The notes under the pieces: generated by a model
Database searches by the model: none
Seen by the model: only the letters and a program-made list of their open reading frames with translations
What the model was told of the DNA's origin: nothing
Source: Odontesthes bonariensis
Taxonomy: Eukaryota > Chordata > Actinopteri > Atheriniformes > Atherinopsidae
DNA: 64,000 bases
Assembly: GCF_027942865.1 (NCBI RefSeq)
Contig: NC_134526.1
Span: 2,162,470 to 2,226,469 of the forward strand
Direction of reading: 5' to 3'
Shown: positions 44,093 through 54,994 of the stretch, piece by piece
Numbering within the stretch: position 1 is the first letter of the stretch
Layout: each line of letters starts with the position of its first letter
Translations under genes and position numbers: made by a program

Positions 44093-44455
44093 ACACACCC
44101 ACCCAGGCGGCAGCGCACTTTCCACACACCAAACATGGGAAATTAAAGCGTTTTCTCACCTCAGGAGGGGAAGACGAGGGGCTCACCTGGCGCTAATCCT
44201 CAGGAAGCAGCGGGGTGAGGTTCATTGTGTCTCCCAGGGAGAAGCAGGAGATGCAGGAGCTACAATCCAGGGATGTGAAAGCACCAGAAAGCTGCAGCAG
44301 GACGGGGGAATCGGCTTCAGCTGAGGGTTTATGAAGGTGGAGCGGCTGCCTGATTTCTGATGATGCAGAGTGTCACTGCAGCAGCTCCGTCTGCTCCTCC
44401 ACCGCAAGAAATGAGAGGGAGGGAGGAGTGTGTGTGACAGAGTGCACGTGTGAGA
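44093..44455. other. Unassigned sequence
   Basis: No recognised gene. Mixed composition ahead of the GT run. Confidence 0.25.
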
Positions 44456-44485
44456 GTGCACGTGTGTGTGTGTGTGTGTGTGTTT
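44456..44485. repeat. (GT)n microsatellite
   Basis: About 11 uninterrupted GT dinucleotides, preceded by two gagagtgcacgtgt-like motifs. Confidence 0.9.
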
Positions 44486-44602
44486 GCAGCACTTGCAGTA
44501 CAGCCGCTGCTTTGTTCTCCCCCCCCCACTGTTCAGCCGGTGCAAAGCGCAGTCAGACGAGATGTCAGAGTAAAGGCTGGCTGTGGTCCTTCTGACAACA
44601 GC

Positions 44603-46649
44603 TACATTACATTACAATACATTACATTACATTACGTTACATTACATTACATTACATTACATTATATCACATTACATTATATTACGTTACATCACGTTAC
44701 ATCACTTTACATCACGTTACATCACTTTACATCACGTTACATCATGTTACATCACTTTACATCACGTTACATCACTTTACATCGCGTTACATCACGTTAC
44801 ATCACTTTACATCACGTTACATCACTTTACATCACGTTACATCACGTTACATCACTTTACATCACGTTACATCACTTTACATCATGTTACATCACTTTAC
44901 ATCACGTTACATCACTTTACATCGCGTTACATCGCGTTACATCACGTTACGTTACATTACGTCACCTTACGTTACATTACATCACGTTACGTTACATCAC
45001 GTTACGTCGCGTTACGTCGCGTTACGTCGCGTTACGTCGCGTTACGTCGCATTACGTCACGTTACGTCACGTTACATTACATCACCTTACGTTACATTTC
45101 ATCACGTTACATCACGTTATGTTACATTTCATCACGTTACGTTACATCACGTTACGTTACATCACGTTACGTTACGTCACGTTACGTTACGTCACGTTAC
45201 GTTACATCACGTTACGTTACATTACATCACGTTACGTTACATCACATTACGTTACATGACATCACGTTACGTTACATCACGTTACGTCACGTTACGTCAC
45301 GTTATGTCACGTTACGTCACGTTACGTCACGTTACGTCACGTTACGTCACGTTACATTACATCACCTTACGTTACATCACGTTACGTTACATCACGTTAT
45401 GTTACGTTACGTTACGTCACGTTATGTTACATCACGTTACGTTACATCACGTTACGTTACATCACGTTACGTTACATCACGTTACGTTACATGACATTAC
45501 GTTACATTACGTTACGTTACATTTCGTTACGTTACGTCACGTTACGTTACGTCACGTTACGTTACGTCATGTTACGTTACATCACGTTACGTTACATTAC
45601 ATCACGTTACGTTACATCACGTTACGTTACATGACATCACGTTACGTCACGTTACGTCACGTTACGTCATGTTACGTCACGTTACATTACATCACCTTAC
45701 GTTACATCACGTTACGTTACATCACGTTATGTTACGTCACGTTATGTTACATCACGTTACGTTACATCACGTTACGTTACATCACGTTACGTTACATCAC
45801 GTTACGTTACATCACGTTATGTTACGTTACGTTACGTCACGTTATGTTACATCACGTTACGTTACATCACGTTACGTTACATCACGTTACGTTACGTTAC
45901 ATGACATCACGTTACATTACGTTACGTTACGTTACATTACATCACGTTACGTTACGTTACATCACGTTACGTTACATTTCATCACGTTACGTTACGTTAC
46001 ATTTCTTCACGTTACGTTACGTTATGTTATGTCACGTCACGTCACATCACGTTACGTTACATCACGTTACGTTACATTACATTACATCACGTTACGTTAC
46101 ATCACGTTACGTTACATCACGTTACGTTACATCACGTTACGTTACGTTACGTTACATGATATCACGTTACGTTACGTTACGTTACATTACGTTACGTTAC
46201 GTTACATTACGTTACGTTACGTTACATTACGTTACGTTACATTTCATCACGTTATGTTACGTTACATTTCATCACGTTACGTTACGTTATGTTACATCAC
46301 ATCACGTCACATCACATCACATCACGTTACATCACGTTACGTTACATTACGTTACGTTACATTACGTTACGTTACGTTACATTACGTTACGTTACATTAC
46401 GTTACATTACCTTACATTACGTTACATTACATCATGTTACGTTACATTACGTTACGTTACATCACGTTACGTTACATTACGTTACGTTACATTATGTTAC
46501 GTTACATTATGTTACATTACGTTACATTACCTTACATTACGTTACATTACATCACGTTACGTTACATTACATTACGTTACATTACATTACGTTACATTAC
46601 ATCACGTTACGTTACATTACGTTACATTACATCACGTTACGTTACGTTA
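44603..46649. repeat. 2-kb pentamer/decamer array (ATTAC, GTTAC, ATCAC)
   Basis: About 400 pentamers, mainly acattac early, atcacgttac in the middle and gttacgttac later, with patchy higher-order blocks. Open frames up to about 590 codons repeat YVTLHHVT-type words and are artefacts. The right edge abuts a GGCTGTG-family transposon that itself contains cgtcacgttacgttg at about 46819. Confidence 0.96.
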
Positions 46650-46964
46650 AAGCTAGCCGCAGTGAGCACTTTTCACAAAATAAAATACCCGTTGCCTTTT
46701 ATGATAGGGAAAGCCATTACCATACAATTGGTGCTTTTGTTTTGAAAACAGGAAGTGAACCTACCCTCGTTGTAGCTAGCTTGAAACTGCCGTTTTGACA
46801 GGAAATGACGATCGGCGACGTCACGTTACGTTGTATCTTGGGTAGTTTGAGTATGAGTAGTAACCTCATGATGCATACCCAACATTTCGGAGAATCTAGT
46901 ATGCATCCGGGAACTTAAAAAAAGTTAAAGTTAGTAGGAGAAGTGGGCGGTTTCGAACACAGCC
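46650..46964 (-). mobile_element. GGCTGTG-family element, right part only
   Basis: From agctagccgcagtgagc to the terminus gcggtttcgaacacagcc it matches the copies at 31487 and 36572 in reverse. The distal half, where sisters carry the AGTATGCAGT array, is absent and the pentamer array takes its place. Confidence 0.8.
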
Positions 46965-47419
46965 CATGACAGCCTGTGACCGGCCCCACCACCAGCTTTG
47001 GTGACCGGCTGTATTTATCTGTGAATAAACAGTTTGGGTTTTTACAGGCCTGATTCGGTACTTTTGTTTTAAACAAATGGGGTTTATTTTCTGTTCTTTC
47101 TGTTAGCTTTGGCTACATTTCGGCTCCCCTCCCTGTTGACTCATACAGATGTTCACGCAGACTGGCAGGACTGTTTAGAAGCACTAGTTCAAGCGTTTAG
47201 TCTCCAGTAGAACAAGTGAAAGCCAAACAGCCCTCTGACATCACTGTGTTTTTAGATCATCTTATTTTGAACTATTTGACAGGAAGTTGTTTTCTCGTTG
47301 GGTGTGATTGTTTTCTTCTCAGGTGTGTGTTTTCCGTTTTGTTCATGTTGACGCTGAAGTGTCCATGTGTGTTCACTGCACTCCAGTGGTCAGAGTGCGG
47401 AGCTGCGAGTCCACAGTGA
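46965..47419. other. Unassigned sequence
   Basis: No recognised gene or repeat. Confidence 0.25.
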
Positions 47420-47425
47420 GTTACA

Positions 47426-47906
47426 TATGGAAGTTTTTCTGTGCCATCAGAGTTTGAATACGAATTTCTAATATTGAATTTTTACAGCATCAAAATCAGA
47501 CTCTGAATTTGAAAAACCAAAAGTGTAAAAAAAAAATTTGATTTCTTAAAAACAAAAATCAGTGGAAAAAAATTCAACTTCAGGGAGAAGCAATCGATGC
47601 AAGCCATGTGCACCAACGCAGGTGATGGTGCTTCGGTGAGTGAGTTTACTTTATTTACCATTTGTGTTAGTAAAATTGAGTAATAGATATTACTAAATAT
47701 CCATTGAGCTGATCTGTCCAATTGAGCGTAACTTGATTTTTTTGAATTTTTAGATGTTGAATTTTTTTACACTGATTTTTGTTTTTAGAATTTTTATTTT
47801 TTTTACACTGTTGGTTTTTCAAATTCAAAGTCTGATTTTGATGTTGTAAAAAAATCAATATTAGAAATTCGTATTCAAACTCTGATGGCACAGAATAACT
47901 TCCATA
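47426..47906. mobile_element. Inverted-repeat element, TATGGAAGTT ends
   Basis: Arms of about 95-100 bp (from tatggaagtttttctgtgcc; right arm ending agaataacttccata) flank an AT-rich centre with gcaagccatgtgcaccaacg. GTTACA stands on both sides (47420-47425 and 47907-47912). Noncoding. A second, 3'-damaged copy is at 53056. Confidence 0.8.
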
Positions 47907-47912
47907 GTTACA

Positions 47913-48660
47913 GGTGTTAGTTCTGCTATCCAGATGTTCTGCTCCTTCTGTTGAACTGCTCAGTGATCATTTCTTTGCCTTCAGTTTCTAGAATCTCTGC
48001 TTGGGAGTCATAGAAGTTATGAATCACTTGTAAGGATGCTCCCCTCTTGGTCCGGAGACATAACCTGTTGGTATTCGCTCAGTTTATACGGGTGTGTTCC
48101 CACTGAGGGTTGCATTTAACATTTCAAAGGAACCGTGTAAGCGCCGGATATTGTTGTTAGTCATGTGATGCAGCATTAAAACCATTCTCTGTGTCCGTGT
48201 CACTTTGGGATGAACAATTTTGTTCATCTTTATGGTTTTATGTAGTTTTCTGGCGGTTTTGTGTTGGTTTTCAGTCTGTTTTTCTCAGCTGAAAGTCTTT
48301 TCACATCCTTGATTTTGTTCTGAATCTCTTCTGGTTTCACATTAAAGTTCAGCATCTTTAGGCTTATTTTTGGCCTCTTGCTTCACTTTTCATGTCACCT
48401 TTGTGGCCCTTGTGTGAATAGAGGTGGGGTTGCTATCTTACAGTTACCACCCGCTCTATAATACCGTTCTTTAGCTACGAGGGCGAGCGGCACTTAATAA
48501 CCCGAACACCAATTTTATACGACAACAATTTATTACATGTGATCTAAAAAAAGAATAAAAGAGTTTAGGAAATGTCTGTTCTTAAAAAGGGGGAGGCCTC
48601 CTTTTAAAAGTCAATTTAAGAACAATATAAAAACTAGGGCACTCCTTGTGCTCCCCCGTC
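47913..48660. other. Unassigned sequence
   Basis: No recognised gene. AT-rich. Confidence 0.25.
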
Positions 48661-48756
48661 CTCTTGCTACGCCAGTTAGCTTCATGTCGTCGACTGGCAG
48701 GTGGCGCTTGCAAAATTTCACGAGTTTTCAAGCACCTTTTGTGCACCTTTTTGCAC
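48661..48756 (-). repeat. Transposon relic, reverse of the 4722/40991 family
   Basis: gtcgtcgactggcaggtggc and ttttcaagcaccttttg are the reverse complement of the segment at about 4806-4855. It runs directly into the decamer array. Confidence 0.65.
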
Positions 48757-49134
48757 CGTATGTAGTATGCAGTATGCAGTATGTAGTATGCAGTATGTAG
48801 TATGCAGTATGCAGTATGTAGTATGTAGTATGCAGTATGTAGTATGTAGTATGTAGTATGCAGTATGTAGTATGCAGTATGTAGTATGTAGTATGTAGTA
48901 TGCAGTATGTAGTATGTAGTATGCAGTATGTAGTATGCAGTATGCAGTATGTAGTATGCAGTATGCAGTATGTAGTATGCAGTATTCAGTATGCAGTATG
49001 TAGTATGCAGTATGCAGTATGTAGTATGTAGTATGTAGTATGCAGTATGCAGTATGTAGTGTGTAGTATGTAGTATGCAGTATGTAGTATGCAGTATGCA
49101 GTATGTAGTATGCAGTATGTAGTATGCAGTATGT

Positions 49135-49175
<41 letters not shown>

Positions 49176-49297
49176 TAGTATGCAGTATGCAGTATGTAGT
49201 ATGCAGTATGCAGTATGTAGTATGTAGTATGCAGTATGCAGTATGAAGTATGTAGTATGCAGTATGCAGTATTTAGTATGCAGTATGCAGTATGTAA

Positions 49298-49329
<32 letters not shown>

Positions 49330-49765
49330 TAGTATGCAGTATGCAGTATGTAGTATGCAATATGTAGTATGTAGTATGCAGTATGCAGTATGTAGTATTT
49401 AGTATGCAGTATGTAGTATGTAGCATGTAGTATGCAGTATGTAGTATGTAGTATTTAGTATGCAGTATGTAGTATGTAGTATGCAGTATGCAGTATGTAG
49501 TATGTAGTGTGCAGTATTCAGTATGTAGTATGTAGTATGTAGTATGTAGTATGTAGTATGCAGTATGTAGTATTTAGTATGCAGTGTGTAGTATTCAGTA
49601 TGTAGTATGTAGTGTGCAGTATTCAGTATGTAGTATGTAGTATGTAGTATTTAGTATGCAGTATGCAGTATGTAGTATGTAGTATGTAGTATGCAGTATT
49701 CAGTATGTAGTATGTAGTGTGCAGTATTCAGTATGTAGTATGCAGTATGCAGTTTCGAACACAGC
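48757..49765. repeat. 10-bp array (AGTATGCAGT/AGTATGTAGT) ending in a GGCTGTG-family terminus
   Basis: About 99 decamers with tattcag, tatttag and gtgtag variants. The right edge is cagtttcgaacacagcc (49749-49765), the terminus of the GGCTGTG family, but the unique part and the left terminus of the element are missing. It ends 115 bp before the start codon of the zinc-finger gene. Confidence 0.92.
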
Positions 49766-49880
49766 CTTATTTTGAAGGGTCGATGCTGGGGCCGGGAACG
49801 CGTTTCCGGTTTGGTTTGTTGTCGTCTGGTTCCTTTCCGGTGTGGATGCTGCCGCAGCTGTTTGTGTTCCCATCATCAAA
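49766..49880 (+). promoter_or_regulatory. Putative promoter and 5' UTR of the zinc-finger gene
   Basis: Between the transposon terminus and the ATG lie two identical TTTCCGGT motifs (49803-49810 and 49834-49841; ACCGGAAA on the other strand), matching the ETS/GABP-type core common in TATA-less promoters. No TATA box seen. Inference from motif and position only. Confidence 0.4.
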
Positions 49881-50073
49881 ATGACCAAACTGCAGCTCCT
49901 GAGCGCCTACCTGACGGAGCGGCTGACGGCGGTGGTGAAGGAGGTCCTGGACGTGGTGGAGGACACGGTGGCCGAGTACCGCGAGGAGACGGCCAGGACC
50001 CGGCGGGAGAACGAGAGCCTGCGGAGGCAGCTGCGGGACATCCTGCTGCTGGAGGCCGAGACCGAGTGGCTGA
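49881..50073 (+). CDS. C2H2 zinc-finger protein, exon 1 (N-terminal helix region)
   Basis: The ATG follows atcatcaaa. It encodes 64 residues starting MTKLQLLSAYLTERLTAVVK and rich in Glu, Arg and Leu with heptad spacing (ESLRRQLRDILLLEAE), so probably a dimerising coiled coil. This N-terminal module is common in fish C2H2 genes that lack a KRAB or BTB domain. The exon ends CTG A|GTAAGG (GT at 50074-50075) in phase 1, which matches the phase-1 acceptor at 51564. Without splicing the frame would stop after a few dozen codons. Confidence 0.85.
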
Positions 50074-51563
50074 GTAAGGGCCGAGCGCCGCACCGAGAGG
50101 CGCCGGAGAGCGCCGTTCCAAACTGCGGTTAGAATCCGTCCGCTTCGGTCGTTCAAAGGGCTTTTGACCTTAAATACGACGTAAAATGGGGATTTTAAAC
50201 ATTTTCAAAAACGCTAATGATTTCATGTTCCATTCGGCACCTTTTAAATCGGCACGTTTTATCGAAATGTGGAGATAGACGTCACTTTTTACAGCTACTT
50301 CCTCTTTAAGCCCTTATTGAGAATCGGCTGATCGTGTGTTTTTCTTCTGAAAGAAGTATCTGGCGTTCTGTGGCTCACTGAGATAAAGGCCGAGTTAACA
50401 TTACAAAGTTTGGTGTTTTAAAATGTTTAAAACAGTTGATTGTTTTATTATTTAAAAACTCTGAATCACAGTTTGAGCAGAAATAAATAGTCTAAAGATG
50501 TGTTTCAGTGACTCTATTAGAGTAACTGTCATAATTTCTACCTTAAGATTCAGTAAGAACTCGAGCTTCTTCAGTAAAATTAAACATTTTATCAACGTAA
50601 TACATGAATTATGGGGGAAGAGTAAGTTTTACTTAGGTTTCCTCATACAATTTAAATGTTTAATAGTTGTATGTACATAAACCTAGAAATACTACATAAA
50701 CTTTACTCTGAAAGTGTATCGTTAAAATCTACTAAGTTACTTCATAACAGCAAATACTACAGATATATAAAATGTACTTAAAATTTTGAGTAAAATGATG
50801 TTCCTGCCTATGAAAAACAAGTACACTGGAAAAAATCAAAGTCTTACCAAGTATATTTGTCTAATTTCTAGTCAAAATATCTCATTACACTTAATGTAAG
50901 ACACAACTGCCTAACAAGCACCATTTCAGCCAGATATAGGGACTTGTTTGAAGACAATACATCTTGAAAAAGTCATGAAAACAAATTGTTTTGAGTCGGA
51001 TTTCATATGAAACCAGCTTTTTTTTTTTACATTTGAAGAGGTTTTTCAGCTAATTTCAAGATCACTTTTATCTCAAAAGTCCTAAATATCACATTTTATT
51101 TCAAGAAATCTTGACAAGCCGATTTTCACTAGTTCCATTGGCAGATTTTTTTGCTTATTTCAAGCAAAAACGTCTTTTATTTGTTGTTTTACTTACTTAT
51201 TTTTGGAGGGGCATTTTTTCCAGTGTAGACTTAATTTGTTTAAATAAATATAACTTAAAACTTAGATGTAGTTAAGTAAATGTTACTTAATATCTTCAAA
51301 ACTGTTATGTTTTATGGTGAGTAAAATTTGCTTGATATTGCAGCATTAAATATTAGTTAAATCATTTGAGTGCAAATACTTACAAAGGGTTTCTTAAGTA
51401 AATCTTATGAGTTGTTTTTTTGGTTGGTGTAACATCTCTTTCTAAAGAAGGTTAGATTTATTGATGCAGACGTGCTTTATATGCAGCTGAGGGGACGAGA
51501 CGCCGCGCTCTTCTGCAGAAACGGCAGAAAGTTGAATGAAGTCTGGTGTTGCTGTCGTTTCAG
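50074..51563 (+). other. Intron of the zinc-finger gene
   Basis: 1,490-bp AT-rich intron from GTAAGG to GTCGTTTCAG. It holds the MITE at 50824-51225 and otherwise nothing recognised. Confidence 0.75.
50824..51225. mobile_element. 402-bp MITE with CACTGGAAAAAA ends
   Basis: CACTGGAAAAAA and its inverse ttttttccagtg bound the element, flanked by TA on both sides (50822-50823 and 51226-51227). AT-rich and noncoding. End pattern and flank resemble those of the MITE at 26557, though the bodies differ. Confidence 0.75.
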
Positions 51564-52591
51564 GGTCCACCAGGTCCGGTTTGGGTCCGGCAGCTCCTGA
51601 GCAGCGGCCCGGCGATCCGGAGCAGGGGTCCCGCTCGGAGGAGCCCGACTCCACCCTGAACCAGCCCAGGCCGCCACAGGTCCACGCCGCCCCGGCGCCG
51701 CAGGAGCAGCTGGTGTCCGTGCGGCTGCTGGCGGTCCACAGGGAGACCACGCCGGCGCCGGTTCCCCCGTCCGAGGACCAGAAGCCGGCGGAACCCTGGG
51801 AGCCGGTTCTGAAAGCCGACCCAGCTCAGGAGGAGTTTGAGCGAGCGTCACCTCTTCCCTCTCACTCGTCCGTGGACCCCGCCCCCTCCTCAGCTCCCAA
51901 AGTCCACATCATTGTTCCGGCGGCGAGGGAGGAGCCACGGGCGCCACCGCCGCTGCCGCTGCCGCCGGCCCGGATCAAAACGGAGCCCGAGGAGGCGAGC
52001 GACTGTCACACGGAGCCTGTGGGCGGCGCTCATGTGGCGGCGGAGGAGTCGGGCTCCAGGAGCCGGGCGGAGGCCGAGCGGATGGCGAGCGCCGAGCGGC
52101 CGGACGCCACCAGGAGCAGGAAGTCGCCGCCGGCTGAGGACGGCGCCGGCTTCGCCCCTGAGCTGGTGCACCGCTGCCCCCGCTGCGGCGAGGCCTTCAG
52201 CCAGGCCGCCAGCCTGCGCCTGCACCTGGAGCAGAAGAGGAAGACCTACGCCTGCGACTGGTGCTGCAAGTCCTTCGCCCAGTCGGCCGACCTGCGGCGC
52301 CACCTGCGCACGCACACGGGCGAGCGGCCGCACCGCTGCACCTTCTGCTCCAAGAGCTTCAGCCAGCGGGGGAACCTGCGGCGCCACCTGCGCATCCACA
52401 CGGGCGAGCGGCCGTACAGCTGCCCGTTCTGCTGGCGCACCTTCAGCGACGGCGACACCATGAAGAAGCACAAGCGCACGCACTCCGGCGAGAAGCCGTA
52501 CCGCTGCGGGCAGTGCGCCAAGAGCTTCACCAGCGCCGGCGGCCTGCAGCTGCACCTCAAGAAGGACATGTGCTTCGTGGCCAGCGCCTGA
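51564..52591 (+). CDS. C2H2 zinc-finger protein, exon 2 (linker and zinc-finger array)
   Basis: Acceptor GTTTCAG|GGTCC, phase 1, gives a joined product of 406 aa. After a Pro/Glu-rich disordered linker comes IKTEPEE, a SUMO-site-like psi-K-x-E, then five finger modules. Finger 1 ([10 protein letters not shown]) has lost its final His. Fingers 2-4 ([30 protein letters not shown]) are complete C2H2 with TGERPH/TGERPY linkers. Finger 5 ([10 protein letters not shown]) ends H-x5-C, so it is C2HC-like. The stop TGA is at 52589-52591. Such proteins are nuclear DNA-binding regulators (family knowledge). The GC-rich composition contrasts with the AT-rich surroundings, as for fish zinc-finger exons. 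No specific orthologue is recognised. Confidence 0.9.
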
Positions 52592-53055
52592 TTGGACCGC
52601 TCACACGTGGACTCAGAGCAGTTGGAGCTCAGCGGACTCAAACGGGACAGAATATCAACATCTGAGAGGCTCGGCGTCCGAAGACGGCCAATCGGGATCC
52701 TCCGGGATCCTCCGGGATCCGCCTCTCACAGAGGAGTTTAACGCAGCGAGATACAGGTTCAAACGGGAGTTTTTTTAAGAGAAGACGGTCCAATCAGAGC
52801 AGGTGGCGGCCGGCTGCGGCGAGTTCTGGGTCAGCACGCCGTTAGCACGCCGTTAGCGCCATCACAAACCAGCAACACTCGTGGCGTGAACACTTAAAGG
52901 TTATTTAAGCAACAAAAAGGAGGTTAAAAACCCGTTAATCTGCAGTGATTCTGATGATCTGTTCAGACGTGGTTGGAAATGTTAGCTCGTTGATTTCAAA
53001 ATGGTCGACAGCAACGCGGGTCTGTTCAGGTTTTGGTCTGTTTGTGGTCAATTTA
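52592..53055 (+). other. Probable 3' UTR and flank of the zinc-finger gene
   Basis: No other gene seen. A small direct repeat of gggatcctcc lies at about 52694-52720. No AATAAA was found in the first 400 bp. Confidence 0.35.
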
Positions 53056-53531
53056 TATGGAAGTTTTTCTGTGCCGTCAGTTTTGATACGAATTTCTAAT
53101 ATTGAAGTTTTTACAGCATCAAAATCACACTTTGAATTTGAAAAACCAACAGTGTAAAAAAAAAAAAAAAAAGGAGAGTAAGTTGATTGGCTGCCGTTGG
53201 ATGAATTGAGACAGGGATCGATTGCTTCTCCCTGTTTACCCGGATGTTGAGTCTGGTTCTTTTTCCACTGAATTTTTTGAAGTTGAATTTTTTTCCACTT
53301 TTTTTTTTTTTTTCACTGAATTTTTAGATTACACTGATTTTTGTTTTTAGAAATTGATTTTTTTTTTTTTTTTACACAGTTGGTTTTGAATTTTTTTCCA
53401 CTGAATTTTTTTTAGATGTTGAATTTTTTTTAGATGTTGAATTTTTTTACACTGATTTTTGTATTTAGAAATTGATTTTATTAATTTTTTTTACACTGTT
53501 GGTTTTTCAAATTTAAAGTCTGATTTTGATG
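53056..53531. mobile_element. Inverted-repeat element, TATGGAAGTT family, damaged copy
   Basis: Matches the left arm of the element at 47426 (tatggaagtttttctgtgcc, then gatacgaatttctaatattg), and its right arm up to tctgattttgatg, where the outer about 70 bp are missing. The centre is expanded by runs of T with a ttgaattttttt motif. Confidence 0.75.
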
Positions 53532-53964
53532 CACATCCTGATTGCGTTGCTTAAGTGTTTGAAACACAGGAAATAGCTGCAGGGAAGAATGTGTCACCAG
53601 GTATGTCTGGCTGCAAGCTTTGGACGGAGAGTTTAACTCCGCCCACATCCTCTACAGCTGCTTTAGTGGGCGTGGCTTTTAAAGTAAGGTTGGTCCAACT
53701 CCACCTTCCTGCTGTGAGAGGCTGCTCCTCTGAACCCAAGAAGGTACAAATATAAGCTGAACTTTTAAGTTTTTAAAACTAAAATGGAGACGTTTTTGTC
53801 CACACTTCCTGTGCAGCTTCTTCTCAGAGCGCCACCTGCTGTTCGGGAAGGCTGAGCGCGAAGAACATGCGTTACCAGAGGATTTCACCAGGGGGTTTTT
53901 AATGTAAACGGAGCAGAAAATGGTAAATATGCGCTGAATAGAAGAGGTTAGCATCGTGTTGGGC
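53532..53964. other. Unassigned sequence
   Basis: No recognised gene. Overlapping short open frames on both strands have no domain match. Confidence 0.25.
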
Positions 53965-54994
53965 TTAAAGGGACAGTTCGCCTCTTCTGACATGAAGCTG
54001 TGTGACATCCCATATCAGCAACATCATTTCTGAACATCTTCTTACCCCCTGCTGCGTCCTGTGAGCAGAGTTCCAGCCTCGTTTTGGTGCTGATGAAGGT
54101 AGTCCGGCTAGTTGGCTGGGGTTTAAAAAATAAAGCGTTTTGCTTCTCAGAACAATATGCGTTCAACAGAGTAATACATTTGCATCACAAAATGGTTCTC
54201 CAGGAAAAAGTCAGACCTCACAAACGCTTGGTCCTATTTTCTCTCCCTTCGTATCACTGCCTGCTGTGCAGACCGAGCATACGAAGGGAGAGAAAATAGG
54301 GCCAAGCGATTGTGAGGTCTGACTTTTTCCTGGAGAACCATTCTGTGATGCAAATGTGACACAAACAGCAGACGTAAACAAAAAGATTCAGACTTCTTTT
54401 CACTCGGTTAGGTTTGGGCAGCACAATAGTAGGCGGTTAAACCTCCTGATTATGTTCAACCGGCACAAAGTATTGCTTAGATTTACGCAGTTAAACCTGT
54501 TGATTACGTTAAGGCATTTAAGCCATTATGTTGTGTTTAAATCACACAAAGCCCTGGTTAGGTTTACTCACTTACAATCTGTGGTCAGGTTTTTACAGTT
54601 AAACCTCTCAGTTATGTTTAGGCACTTAAATTCTTCTGTTAGGTTTAGGAGAGACAATGTCCTGGTTAGATTTAGTCACTTACAATCTTGGGTTAGACTT
54701 TGCCAATTAAACCTCTTGGTTATGTTGAGGTTAGATTGAGACACTTGAACCTTAACGCATATTGTTTTGAGAAGCAAAACGCTTTATCTTTTAAACCCCA
54801 GCCAACTAGCCGGACTACCTTCATCAACACCAAAACGAGGCTGGAACTCTGCTCACAGGACGCAGCAGGGGGTAAGAAGATGTTCAGAAATGATGTTGCT
54901 GATATGGGATGTTACACAGCTTCATGTCAGAAGAGGCGAACTGTCCCTTTAATGAGGCGAACTGTCCCTTTAAAGAGGCGAACTGTCCCTTTAA
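53965..54994. mobile_element. TTAA-type foldback element, full palindromic copy with tripled end
   Basis: TTAA at 53965 and at 54949-54952. The left arm (about 53965-54265) and right arm (about 54290-54952) are reverse complements, meeting at the tacgaagggagagaaaataggg hinge. The right arm is interrupted at about 54357-54750 by other sequence. After the right terminus the 21-bp end unit (gaggcgaactgtccctttaa) is repeated twice more, so it stands three times in a row up to 54994. No transposase. Confidence 0.85.
54400..54750. repeat. Degenerate ggttaggttt-type repeat inserted in the TTAA element
   Basis: Loosely periodic cacttaaacct/ggttaggttta phrases about 30-35 bp apart, a motif family common in fish DNA. 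It replaces about 15 bp of the right arm. Noncoding. Confidence 0.6.

Noticed and set aside
44450..46798. Open frames of up to 588 codons reading YVTLHHVT words
   Set aside because: Produced by the pentamer array, which has no stop codons in these frames. No domain and no complexity.
53948..54299. Short frames such as the NAYCSEKQNALFF and VRLVGWGLKNKAF types, recurring near 14740, 35601 and 54700
   Set aside because: They recur because they lie on copies of the TTAA foldback element and appear on both strands of its palindrome. Not a conserved protein.
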